Positions 8,041 through 15,281 of a DNA stretch of 32,754 nucleotides are shown in pieces. Made by a program: the position numbers and the translations under genes. Positions within the stretch are counted from its first letter, which is position 1. Every line of letters starts with the position of its first letter. This DNA is from Roseovarius sp. UBA6167. GTDB taxonomy: Bacteria > Pseudomonadota > Alphaproteobacteria > Rhodobacterales > Rhodobacteraceae. The notes under the pieces were generated by a model, which saw nothing but the letters and a program-made list of their open reading frames with translations, made no database searches and was not told the origin of the DNA. Location of the stretch: positions 23,959 through 56,712 of the forward strand of contig DIUD01000018.1 of assembly GCA_002428225.1 (NCBI GenBank). Reading direction: 5' to 3'.

Positions 8041-8763
8041 ATGCCCAACCCCAGTGTTGCCATGCTCGTCATCGGCGACGAGATTCTGTCGGGGCGCACA
8101 CGCGATGCCAACCTGCATTATCTCGCCAAAGAGTTGACGCGCGCGGGGCTGGACCTGCGCGAGGCGCGTGTGATCGGCGATGACGGCGCCGCCATCGTCG
8201 CGGCCGTTCGGGCGCTGAGCGCGGCCCATGACGCGGTGTTCACCTCGGGCGGCATTGGCCCCACCCATGACGACATCACCGCCGAGAACGTCGCCCGCGC
8301 CTTTGGCCGGCCCATCTCCGTGCGCGAGGACGCGCGCGCCATCCTTGCCGCGCATTATGCCGCGCGCGGGCAGGAACTGAACGAGGCGCGGCTGCGCATG
8401 GCGCGCATCCCCGAAGGTGCCACGCTCATCGAGAACCCGATCAGCGCCGCGCCGGGTTTCACCATCGAGAACGTGCATGTGCTGGCGGGGGTGCCGTCCA
8501 TCTTTCAGGCGATGCTTGCCTCGGTGCTGCCGGGGATCACCGGCGGCGCGCCGCTTCTGTCGCAAAGCTATGAGATCCGGCGCGGCGAGGGCGATATCGC
8601 AGCCCCGCTGGGTGATCTGGCTTCGCGCTATCCGGACCTTTCCATCGGCTCTTATCCGTTCATCCGTGATGGCTGTTACGGGTCGAATATCGTGATCCGG
8701 GGGCATGACGGCGCGCGTGTCGATGCCGCCATGGCCGAGCTTTCGGGGATGTTCCCCGCATGA
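8041..8763 (+). CDS. CinA-type N-terminal (molybdopterin-binding-like) domain protein, COG1058
   Basis: 240 residues covering the MoCF_biosynth/COG1058 domain only. It begins PSVAMLVIGDEILSGRTRDAN and contains the binding-loop motif TSGGIGPTHDDIT. The C-terminal nicotinamide-nucleotide deamidase (PncC) domain of full-length CinA is absent. In CinA this N-terminal domain works as an ADP-ribose/NMN-related pyrophosphatase; stand-alone forms are often named molybdopterin-binding proteins without proof. Its stop overlaps the next start (ATGATG), so it opens a four-gene run with GNAT, AhpD-like and OmpA-like genes. Nothing in that run points to a common pathway. Confidence 0.88.
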   Translation: MPNPSVAMLVIGDEILSGRTRDANLHYLAKELTRAGLDLREARVIGDDGAAIVAAVRALSAAHDAVFTSGGIGPTHDDITAENVARAFGRPISVREDARAILAAHYAARGQELNEARLRMARIPEGATLIENPISAAPGFTIENVHVLAGVPSIFQAMLASVLPGITGGAPLLSQSYEIRRGEGDIAAPLGDLASRYPDLSIGSYPFIRDGCYGSNIVIRGHDGARVDAAMAELSGMFPA

Positions 8764-9482
8764 TGCCCGATGCTGATACGCTGCGTGCGGCGGCCGAGGC
8801 GTCATGGCCTCCCGCCGCGATCCATATGCTTGGCCCGGTCACGCTGCGCGAGGGGCAGGGCGGCGGCAAGCGCGTGTCGGCGGCCACCGCGACGGGGCCG
8901 GTCACGGCGCAGGATGTCGCCCGCGCCGAGCAGGCCATGCGCGCGCGCGGGCAGGCACCGCTCTTTCAGGTGCTCGCGGGCGAGGGGGAACTCGATGCGA
9001 TTCTGGCGGCACGGGGCTACGGGATCGTCGATCCGGTCAATGTGCTGGTCGCGCCGGTGGCCGGGCTTGTCGAGACGCGCCCGCCGCGTCTGACCACCTT
9101 TGCCGTCTGGGAACCGCTTGCGATCATGCAGGAAATCTGGGCCGAGGGCGGTATCGGCCCGGCGCGCCAGGCGGTGATGGAGCGCGTTCGCGGCCCGAAA
9201 GCCGGCCTTTTCGCGCGCCACGCCGACAAGCCCGCCGGCGCGGGCTTTGTCGCGGTTCACGATGGCGTGGCCATGGTGCACGCGCTCCAGGTGCGCGCGC
9301 ACCACAGGCGGGCGGGCGTCGGGCGGCTGATGATGGTGCAGGCGGCGCTCTGGGCGGCGGATCAGGGCGCGGCGCATATCGCGGCGCTCTGCACCCGGGA
9401 CAACGCGGCCGCGAACGGTCTTTTCGCCGCCATGGGATTTTGTGTCGCGGGGACGTATCATTACCGCGCAAAGGAGGAGTAA
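8760..9482 (+). CDS. GNAT-family N-acetyltransferase
   Basis: 240 residues. The C-terminal half has the acetyl-CoA binding motif A, LQVRAHHRRAGVGRLMM (R/Q-x-x-G-x-G/A type). The typical end of the fold follows: LCTRDNAAANGLFAAMGFCV and then TYHYR. The N-terminal ~110 residues have no motif I recognise and may be a degenerate second GNAT repeat or a substrate domain. The start overlaps the COG1058 stop by four bases, and the AhpD-like gene starts after three bases, so co-expression is very likely. The acceptor substrate cannot be predicted. Confidence 0.85.
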   Translation: MMPDADTLRAAAEASWPPAAIHMLGPVTLREGQGGGKRVSAATATGPVTAQDVARAEQAMRARGQAPLFQVLAGEGELDAILAARGYGIVDPVNVLVAPVAGLVETRPPRLTTFAVWEPLAIMQEIWAEGGIGPARQAVMERVRGPKAGLFARHADKPAGAGFVAVHDGVAMVHALQVRAHHRRAGVGRLMMVQAALWAADQGAAHIAALCTRDNAAANGLFAAMGFCVAGTYHYRAKEE

Positions 9483-9485
9483 GCC

Positions 9486-10052
9486 ATGACCGACAACCAT
9501 ACCGCCCTCGACCTGCCCGCAGTCGATCCATTGCCCGAGGCGACCGCGCGATATTTCGAGATTTGCGAGGAAAAGCTGGGGCTTGTGCCCAACGTGCTCC
9601 GCGCGCACGCTTTTGACATCGAGAAACTCGACGCCTTCACCGCGCTTTACAACACGCTGATGCTTGCCCCCTCGGGGCTGAGCAAGCTGGAGCGCGAGAT
9701 GATTGCCGTGGTGGTCAGCTCGATCAATCGCTGCTGGTATTGCCAGGTGGCCCATGGCGCGGCGCTGCGCGCGCTTTCGGGTGATCCGGCCCTGGGCGAG
9801 GCGATGGTGATGAATTACCGCGTGGCCGATATTACCCCGCGCCAGCGCGCGATGCTCGATTTCGCGGTCAAGGTGACCCAAGCCAGCGCCACCATCGAGG
9901 AGCCCGACCGGCAGGCGCTGCGCGATCACGGGTTTTCCGACCGCGACATCTGGGACATCGCCAACGTGGCGGCGTTCTTCAACATGTCCAACCGCGTCGC
10001 CTCGGCCACCGGGATGGTGCCCAACCCGGAGTATCATTCGCAGGCGCGCTGA
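9486..10052 (+). CDS. AhpD-like peroxidase-related protein (carboxymuconolactone decarboxylase family)
   Basis: 188 residues of the CMD/AhpD superfamily, uncharacterised peroxidase-related subgroup. The redox motif NRCWYCQVAHGAALR contains CxxC followed by His, the arrangement AhpD uses for alkylhydroperoxidase activity. The N-terminal LGLVPNVLRAHA and the C-terminal NVAAFFNMSNRVA stretches are typical of the subgroup. A GGAGG ribosome site lies inside the end of the GNAT gene. The stop is followed after one base by the OmpA-like start. A role against peroxides is known for AhpD itself but only inferred here. Confidence 0.9.
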   Translation: MTDNHTALDLPAVDPLPEATARYFEICEEKLGLVPNVLRAHAFDIEKLDAFTALYNTLMLAPSGLSKLEREMIAVVVSSINRCWYCQVAHGAALRALSGDPALGEAMVMNYRVADITPRQRAMLDFAVKVTQASATIEEPDRQALRDHGFSDRDIWDIANVAAFFNMSNRVASATGMVPNPEYHSQAR

Positions 10053-10053
10053 G

Positions 10054-10947
10054 ATGGGCGGGCGGTTCGCGGTCCTTCTGCTCGGGCTTCTGGCTACGGG
10101 GGCCTGGGGGCAGGATCTGCCCCTGCCCGAGGGGGCCGAGCGCACCGCGGAGGTGATCCGCGAGGCCGGCACGGTTCACCTGCCTACCGGGCCGTTCGCC
10201 GGGGGCACGGTGCCGCGTCTGCGCGTCGATGGCCGCATCACGAGCCGCGCCTGGCGGCTTCCCGAACGGGGCCTTGGCACGCTCGAGCGGTTCGCGCCAC
10301 TGCGCGACGCGCTGGAAAAGGCCGGCTGGGAGGTGGTGTTCGACTGCGCCGCCGAAGGCTGTGGCGGGTTCGATTTCCGCTTTGCCACCCCGGTGCTGCC
10401 GGCGCCCGCGATGTTCGTCAGCCTTTTCGATTACCGCTACCTTCTGGCGCGGCGCGGCGCGGACCATGCCATGCTTTTCGTCAGTCGCGCGGGCGAGCGC
10501 GTCTACGTGCAACTGACCCGTGTCGAGCCGGGCGCAGATGCAGCGCGCGAAACCGGGGCTGCGCCCGAGGCCGCAGGCGATCTGGCGGCGCAACTCGTGG
10601 CGCGGGGGCATGTGGTGCTTAACGGTCTCGATTTCTCTTCCGGGGCCGACATGCTCGGGCCGGGACCCTACGCCGAACTCGAGGCGCTGGCCCGGTTTCT
10701 GGCCGCCACCCCCGATGCGCGCATCGCCCTTGTCGGCCATACCGACAGCGTCGGCGGGCTGGCGCCGAACATCGCGCTCTCGCGGGCCCGCGCGGAGGCG
10801 GTCCGTGACCGGCTCATTGCCGCGCACGGGGTCGATGGCGCGCGCATCGAGGCGCATGGCGTGGGCTTTCTCGCCCCGGTCGCGCCCAACACGACGTTTG
10901 AGGGACGCGAGGCCAACCGGCGTGTGGAGGCGGTGTTGCTGGACTAG
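10054..10947 (+). CDS. OmpA-family outer membrane/peptidoglycan-associated protein
   Basis: 297 residues. A signal peptide (MGGRFAVLLLGLLATGAWG) is followed by an N-terminal domain of about 150 residues with a CAAEGCGG pair of cysteines and no family I can name. The C-terminal OmpA domain (about 190-297) shows the peptidoglycan-binding pattern VGHTDSVGGLAPNIALSRAR and the closing NRRVEAVLLD. It should sit in the periplasm bound to the wall, at the end of the four-gene run. The stop codon TAG at 10945-10947 consists of the TA target of the downstream IS630 element plus the first IS base. The last residues, and possibly a few lost ones, were therefore set by that insertion. Confidence 0.88.
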   Translation: MGGRFAVLLLGLLATGAWGQDLPLPEGAERTAEVIREAGTVHLPTGPFAGGTVPRLRVDGRITSRAWRLPERGLGTLERFAPLRDALEKAGWEVVFDCAAEGCGGFDFRFATPVLPAPAMFVSLFDYRYLLARRGADHAMLFVSRAGERVYVQLTRVEPGADAARETGAAPEAAGDLAAQLVARGHVVLNGLDFSSGADMLGPGPYAELEALARFLAATPDARIALVGHTDSVGGLAPNIALSRARAEAVRDRLIAAHGVDGARIEAHGVGFLAPVAPNTTFEGREANRRVEAVLLD

Positions 10948-11134
10948 AGCGTCCCGCCGTTAGCCTGCGACATACCCGGCAGCCTTGAAGTAATTCCAGC
11001 ACTCGTCGGGTGAGCAGAGGTCGCAGATCTTGGCGATTGCGTTGAACATGTCGGTGAAGGTGCGCGCTCCGATCCGGCGCAGGTGTGCTTTGAGTTTGGA
11101 GAATGCCATTTCGATCGGGGTGAAGGGCGTCTTG

Positions 11135-11157
11135 GAATTGATCCTGAGGATCAATTC
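11135..11157. repeat. Perfect 11-bp-arm palindrome inside the transposase
   Basis: GAATTGATCCT and AGGATCAATTC flank a single G. It belongs to a segment of about 61 bases (roughly 11119-11179) that relatives of this transposase would not contain, between the DNA for NPIE and the DNA for YSPDLN. Confidence 0.75.
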
Positions 11158-11213
11158 AGCCCTGAACGGGCGGAGCCCCGGTTGAGATCGGGACTGTAGG
11201 GGTTGGAGGGATC

Positions 11214-11241
11214 GGGAAAGGCCCCAGTGGGGCGGTTTCCC
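11214..11241. repeat. GC-rich imperfect hairpin inside the transposase
   Basis: GGGAAAGGCCCC and GGGGCGGTTTCCC pair around an AGT loop with one bulge. It belongs to the second extra segment (roughly 11200-11250), on the other side of the retained YSPDLN coding bases. Confidence 0.65.
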
Positions 11242-12101
11242 CGAACAACGGAACAAGAACCGGCACCCTGCCGCGCGTATTGCTTTCTCCGCGTCGCCGG
11301 TTCTGTGCGTGGCGAGATTGTCCGGAATGACCACGGTTCCGGGTGAGGGTTCCGGCGCCAGAACCTTTTCAACATAAGCGGCGAAGGCCGCGCCATCCAT
11401 GGCCCCTTTGATCACCCAGGGGGCGATCATCGGCTCGGCGGTGCGGCCGGCGATGAATGTCTGGGTGCCCCATGAGCCGAAGGGGGCGTCCATGATCAGG
11501 CGGTGTCCGCAAGGGGCCCATCCCCGCTGCCGCGTCAGGTTCGTCTTCACGGATGTTTCATCAATAAAGACAACGCGTTCCGGATGCTTTGAGACGGCTG
11601 GAATACGGTGCTTGAATCAGTCTGCGCGCTGTCGCCTTACCTTGGCACGGCGGCGTTCGGTGGCAACCAGAGACTTTTTATACGTGTAGCCCAATTTGCG
11701 AAGTAACTTGCCGATGGCGTTGGGGTGCGCCCGAACGCGCGTTGCGTCGAACAGCGCTGCGCTCAGCTCGGGCATCGTGATGTCACCATCTTGCGCGATG
11801 ATTTCGGCAAGGAAGGGCCGATGAGGGTCCAGCTTGCCCTTGCCTTTCGGTCGGCCCCGAGGGGCAGCCTCCGCCCGGCCTGTCCGCCGGATCGCAAGCG
11901 CCCATCGCGCTCCCGTGGCGGGCGAGAGCTTCAAGCGCAATGCCGCCGCGCGACCGCTTAACCCTTCCTCAATGTATCGCTGAAACCGCGCTCGAAGCGC
12001 CAATGGCAAAGATGCTGACATGATCCATCCTGCCAAACAGGTTGCATCACAAAATCATACCCGTGGGAATCCCCCCAATTCAGGTTGTGAGTGGGATGCT
12101 T

Positions 12102-12152
12102 TAGGTTCTGGCGCCGCAAGGCGTGGGGGTTCAAGTCTCTACACCTGCACAA
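12102..12152 (+). pseudogene. 3' half of tRNA-Leu(UAG), cut at the anticodon by the IS
   Basis: Starting at the IS right boundary, TAG (12102-12104) stands as anticodon, followed by GT and the 3' anticodon stem TCTGG. A leucine-type long variable arm, GCCGCAAGGC, comes next. The T-arm is GGGGG, TTCAAGT, CTCTA, and the 3' acceptor strand is CACCTGC with discriminator A. CAA stands where CCA is expected, and the outermost T-stem pair is G-A. The 5' half, which would begin GCAGGTG, is not on the far side of the IS, where ompA-like coding sequence lies instead. This is therefore a decaying remnant, and an intact copy must exist elsewhere if this codon is to be read. Identification rests on the arm pattern and the conserved TTCAAGT loop. 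Confidence 0.65.
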
Positions 12153-12258
12153 CTCTGATTTTACGGTGTTTTCTTGCATTTTGTCACCTTGGCCTCGTAT
12201 TGCTCGCCTATAGCGCCGTCTCCAGCGGCACGCTCAGAGCAACTTTTCGAGCCGCCCT

Positions 12259-12954
12259 TCAGGCACCGCGGCTTGTGCGGCCTTTCGCGGGCTTGTCGGC
12301 GGGCGGATAGACGAGGCCGGCCGAGATCACCAGCTTGGCGGCATCCTCGATCGACATCTCGAGTTCGATCACGTCCTCTCGGGGAAAGAACAGCAGGAAG
12401 CCAGAGGTTGGATTGGGCGTGGTCGGCACGAAGACGCTCAGCAGGTCGCTGCCGGTCTGCGGCTTGAGATTGACCTCGCCGCGCGCCTCGGTCGAGATGA
12501 AGCCGATGGCCCAGATATCCTTGCGCGGATATTGCACCAGGCACGCCTTCTCGAAGCTGCGCTCGGACTGGGCAAAGACCGTCTCGGCGATCTGTTTCGC
12601 CCCCGAATAGATCGATCGCACCACCGGCATCCGGTTCACCAGCGATTCGGCAAAGCCGATCAGCGAGCGCCCGATCAGCCCCTTGGCGATCCAGCCCACC
12701 ACAATCGTGAAGATCAGGAAGATGATGACGCCGATGCCGCGCAGATTGATGCCGATATACTGCTCAGGCTGATAGCCTGCGGGAATGAGCGGCAGAACCA
12801 TCCCGTCCACCCAGCCCGCCACCGTCCAGATCAGCCAGAGCGTGAGGCCAACGGGTGCAATCACCACGAGACCGGTCAGGAAGCTGGCGCGCAGTCCCGA
12901 CAGGCGCCGGGGCTTCTTCGGCTCTGGGGTCAACTCGTCGAAAGGCGTGTTCAT
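12259..12954 (-). CDS. DUF502 membrane protein
   Basis: 231 residues. A cytosolic Pro/Lys-rich start precedes two hydrophobic spans at about 24-46 (FLTGLVVIAPVGLTLWLIW) and 72-90 (GIGVIIFLIFTIVVGWIAKG). A soluble domain follows with the DUF502 signatures RMPVVRSIYSGAKQI and VFVPTTPNPTSGFLLFFP. The family is widespread and its function is unknown. Bacterial members often neighbour translation or cell-envelope genes; here the protein is divergent from rpsB. The region between its stop and the IS contains only the tRNA remnant and no terminator that I can see. Confidence 0.9.
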   Translation of the reverse strand: MNTPFDELTPEPKKPRRLSGLRASFLTGLVVIAPVGLTLWLIWTVAGWVDGMVLPLIPAGYQPEQYIGINLRGIGVIIFLIFTIVVGWIAKGLIGRSLIGFAESLVNRMPVVRSIYSGAKQIAETVFAQSERSFEKACLVQYPRKDIWAIGFISTEARGEVNLKPQTGSDLLSVFVPTTPNPTSGFLLFFPREDVIELEMSIEDAAKLVISAGLVYPPADKPAKGRTSRGA

Positions 12955-13039
12955 TTCAAATCCGTCGCGCAGCCACGCAGCTATCTAGGCACGATATGTC
13001 TGCGCCACAATGACCGAATCGCGAACCCGCGCATATCGC

Positions 13040-13068
13040 TTGCGCCCGCCCGCGCGGGGCGCTATACG
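13040..13068 (+). promoter_or_regulatory. Sigma-70-type promoter for rpsB-tsf
   Basis: TTGCGC (13040-13045) and TATACG (13063-13068) are separated by exactly 17 bases, upstream of rpsB and pointing at it. Transcription would begin near 13075 and leave a leader of about 115 bases, long enough for the autogenous S2 control known in other bacteria. No leader structure could be confirmed by eye. Confidence 0.55.
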
Positions 13069-13189
13069 CGCGCTACTTCAAATCCGCAGGCATGGGCGGG
13101 CCGCCGGGGGAGACATCCCCGACTGTCCACCGGTTGAAGCGACCGCTTCTCATCCCGTGCCAGGGCGCAAACCGGAAAAGGAAACGACC

Positions 13190-13966
13190 ATGGCTCTTCC
13201 CGAGTTCAATCTGCGTCAGCTGCTGGAAGCTGGCGTTCACTTCGGCCACCAGACGCAGCGCTGGAATCCCCGCATGGGCGAATTCATCTACGGCGCGCGC
13301 AACGGCATCCACATCATCGACCTGACGCAGACCGTTCCGATGCTCGACGCGGCGCTCAACGTCATCCGCGAGACCATCGCCAAGGGCGGGCGGGTGCTGT
13401 TCGTCGGCACCAAGCGGCAGGCAGCGCAGCCGATTGCCGAGGCGGCCGAGAAATGCGCGCAATACTACATGAACCACCGCTGGCTGGGCGGCACGCTCAC
13501 CAACTGGCAGACCGTATCGAAATCCATCCAGCGCCTGCGCGAGATCGACGAGGCGCTCGAGAGCGGCGCCGAGGGCCTCACCAAGAAAGAGCGTCTCGGG
13601 ATGGAGCGCGATCAGGCCAAGCTTCAGGCCAGCCTGGGCGGTATCCGCGACATGGGCGGTGTTCCTGACCTGCTGTTCGTGATCGACGTCAAGAAAGAGG
13701 CACTTGCCATCTCCGAGGCCAACAAGCTCGGCATTCCGGTCGTGGCCGTGGTCGATACCAACTGCGCGCCCGAAGGAGTGGATTACATCATCCCCGGAAA
13801 CGATGACGCGGTGCGCGCCATCGCGCTCTATTGCGATCTGGCGAGCCGGGCCGCACTCGACGGCATGTCCGCGCAGCTCGGCGCCGCCGGTGTCGATCTG
13901 GGCGCGCTCGAGGAAACCCCGGTCGAGGAGGTGCTCGCCGAGATCACCGAGCCAGCCCAGGGCTGA
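13190..13966 (+). CDS. rpsB: Small ribosomal subunit protein S2
   Basis: 258 residues of normal S2 sequence: LRQLLEAGVHFGHQTQRWNP at the start, then NGIHIIDLTQT, VLFVGTKRQA, HRWLGGTLTNW and a C-terminal VVDTNCAPEGVDYIIPGNDD. S2 joins the 30S subunit late and anchors S1. The ATG at 13190 is preceded by a GGAAAAGGAAAC ribosome site; the frame is open upstream but lacks family similarity there. tsf follows after 73 bases, the standard rpsB-tsf pair. The acidic Ala/Glu-rich tail (ALEETPVEEVLAEITEPAQG) is common in alphaproteobacterial S2. Confidence 0.98.
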   Translation: MALPEFNLRQLLEAGVHFGHQTQRWNPRMGEFIYGARNGIHIIDLTQTVPMLDAALNVIRETIAKGGRVLFVGTKRQAAQPIAEAAEKCAQYYMNHRWLGGTLTNWQTVSKSIQRLREIDEALESGAEGLTKKERLGMERDQAKLQASLGGIRDMGGVPDLLFVIDVKKEALAISEANKLGIPVVAVVDTNCAPEGVDYIIPGNDDAVRAIALYCDLASRAALDGMSAQLGAAGVDLGALEETPVEEVLAEITEPAQG

Positions 13967-14039
13967 TCCGTCACGAAACCGTCACGGGGGCGGGGCTATC
14001 GCCCTCCCTGAGATCCGCTAGACTTTGAGGAGATCCCGC

Positions 14040-14912
14040 ATGGCGATCACTGCTGCAATGGTAAAGGAACTGCGCGAGAACACGGGCGCAGGCATGATGG
14101 ACGCGAAAAAGGCGCTGACCGAAACGGGCGGCGACATGGAGGCGGCCGTGGACTGGCTGCGCACCAAGGGCTTGGCCAAGGCCGCCAAGAAATCAGGCCG
14201 GACCGCCGCCGAGGGCCTTGTCGCGGTGCGCGTCGAAGGCGGCGTGGGCGTGGTGGTCGAGATCAATTCCGAGACCGATTTCGTCGCCAAGAACGTCGAA
14301 TTTCAGACAATGGTGGCCGATGTGGCCAAGGCCGCAATCGGCGTGAGCGATCTCGAGGCGCTCACGGCGGCCGAGGCCGGCGGCAAGCCGGTGGCGGAGC
14401 TGATCACCGACAAGATCGCCAAGATCGGCGAGAACATGGCCTTGCGCCGCATGGCGCGGGTCGAGGGCAGGGGCGTCGTGTCCTATGTACACAATGCCGC
14501 GGCTGACGGCATGGGCAAGATCGGCGTTCTGGTGGCCTTTGACGGCGATGAGGGCTTTGCCCGTCAGATCGCCATGCATATCGCCGCCTCGAACCCTGCC
14601 GCCCTCGACGAAGCTGCTCTCGATCCGGCGCTGGTCGAGAAGGAGCGCCAGGTGCAGATCGACATCGCTCGCGAATCGGGCAAGCCCGAGGCGGTGATCG
14701 AGAAGATGATCGAGGGCCGGATGAAGAAATTCATGGCCGAATCGACCCTGCTTGGCCAAGCCTTCGTGATGAACCCCGATCTGACTGTCGAGGCCGCCGC
14801 AAGGGAGGCAGGCACCGCGATCACAGGCTTTGTGCGGCTCGAGGTCGGCGAGGGTATCGAGAAAAAGCAGGAAGATTTTGCAGCCGAAGTGGCCAAGGTC
14901 GCTCAGGGCTGA
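14040..14912 (+). CDS. tsf: Elongation factor Ts
   Basis: EF-Ts exchanges GDP for GTP on EF-Tu during translation. The 290-residue protein begins MAITAAMVKELRENTGAGMM and continues DAKKALTETGGDMEAAVDWL, the N-terminal domain signature. It also contains the EF-Tu contact region INSETDFVAKN at about 80-90. The ATG follows TGAGGAGATC at a suitable distance. It is the second gene of the rpsB-tsf unit; frr and pyrH, which follow in many genomes, are not present here. Instead there is a 369-base gap with several hairpins. Confidence 0.98.
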   Translation: MAITAAMVKELRENTGAGMMDAKKALTETGGDMEAAVDWLRTKGLAKAAKKSGRTAAEGLVAVRVEGGVGVVVEINSETDFVAKNVEFQTMVADVAKAAIGVSDLEALTAAEAGGKPVAELITDKIAKIGENMALRRMARVEGRGVVSYVHNAAADGMGKIGVLVAFDGDEGFARQIAMHIAASNPAALDEAALDPALVEKERQVQIDIARESGKPEAVIEKMIEGRMKKFMAESTLLGQAFVMNPDLTVEAAAREAGTAITGFVRLEVGEGIEKKQEDFAAEVAKVAQG

Positions 14913-14938
14913 TCACGCTGACGATCGGGATGAAGCGC

Positions 14939-14952
14939 CCCCGGTTTCGGGG
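14939..14952 (+). terminator. Possible weak terminator after tsf
   Basis: CCCCG and CGGGG pair around GTTT 26 bases after the tsf stop. A second short stem, ATCT-TCGC-AGAT, follows at 14953-14964. There is no T-run, so this may need Rho or may only stabilise the 3' end. Confidence 0.35.
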
Positions 14953-14999
14953 ATCTTCGCAGATATTCCCGGACAATAACGCATGATGCGAAGCACACA

Positions 15000-15021
15000 G
15001 TGCGTCCCCGAGGGGGCGCAC
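15000..15021. repeat. 10-bp-arm inverted repeat
   Basis: GTGCGTCCCC pairs with GGGGGCGCAC (one T-G wobble) across GA; the innermost C-G pair probably opens to give a four-base loop. Confidence 0.5.
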
Positions 15022-15121
15022 CGCGTGAACCGGTCGCAAAATGGGGATGAAGCGACGATCAAAAGCACCGACTGCCCTCTCGACTATAAAGAGAAGCAGC
15101 CGGTATCCGGTAAACCGGAAA

Positions 15122-15162
15122 GGGAGAAACCCCTCAGAAAAACAGTGAGCTGGGTATCTCCC
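15122..15162. repeat. Long two-part stem-loop
   Basis: The outer arm GGGAGAAACC pairs with GGTATCTCCC except for one A-A mismatch. An inner CTCA/TGAG stem closes a nine-base loop (GAAAAACAG). It is the best RNA-like fold in the gap. On the minus strand it lies about 120 bases after luxR and is followed by TTTCC, so it could also act in the 3' end of that transcript. Confidence 0.5.
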
Positions 15163-15281
15163 CGATGTCCCAAGCCCAAAAGCTACCACTCACGGAACAG
15201 GGGAACGATGACCTGTTGCGCCGCGCGAGGAAAGTCAGGGAATCCTTACCGAGAGGCAATCTTTTGCCCGGGCAATGAACT

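Larger units (their letters stand above)
10960..12021 (-). pseudogene. IS630-family transposase, broken by a stop codon and two inserts
   Basis: Read on the minus strand from the ATG at 12019-12021, the frame gives a helix-turn-helix N-terminus (GRAAALRLKLSPATGARWAL, then LLRKLGYTYKKSLVATERRR). It then hits TGA after RRQRAD at about 11617-11619, where relatives have Trp (RADWFKHRIPAVSKHPERVV). The same frame resumes with VVFIDETSVKTN and VVIPDNLATH, two catalytic Asp blocks, and ends FSKLKAHLRRIGARTFTDMF to YFKAAGYVAG. The third block should read PPYSPDLNPIE. Instead, two foreign segments flank a frame-shifted copy of its middle, while the final TPIEMAF is kept. The stop is a simple nonsense change, not programmed frameshifting, because both halves share one frame. 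Function is almost certainly lost. Confidence 0.85.
10945..12103 (-). mobile_element. IS630-family insertion sequence, decayed
   Basis: The element is bounded by TA at 10945-10946 and TA at 12102-12103, the dinucleotide that IS630 elements duplicate. Its ends match as imperfect inverted repeats. The left end reads TAGAGCGTCCCGCC and onward; the right end, read inward on the minus strand, reads TAAAGCATCCCACT and onward, with about 16 of 23 positions shared including a common CCTG. A transposase reading frame on the minus strand fills the interior. The element separates the ompA-like gene from a tRNA-Leu remnant. It should be immobile on its own because its transposase is broken. Confidence 0.8.
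14913..15281. other. Gene-free convergent gap rich in inverted repeats
   Basis: This 369-base gap between tsf and the convergent luxR gene has no convincing gene. A 109-codon open frame on the plus strand (14983-15312) has no ribosome site, no family likeness and atypical composition. The gap holds stems at 14939-14952, 15000-15021, 15106-15119 and 15122-15162. It is less GC-rich than flanking genes, with purine-rich runs. A structured RNA is possible but not identified. Confidence 0.5.

Noticed and set aside
11135..11241. CRISPR-like or tandem repeat array
   Set aside because: There are only two unrelated dyads, with no repeated unit and no spacers.
10945..12103. Programmed frameshift in the IS transposase
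   Set aside because: Both halves are in the same reading frame; a TGA codon, not a frame change, separates them.
12161..12544. 127-codon minus-strand frame overlapping DUF502
   Set aside because: It overlaps the DUF502 gene in another frame and has no family signal.
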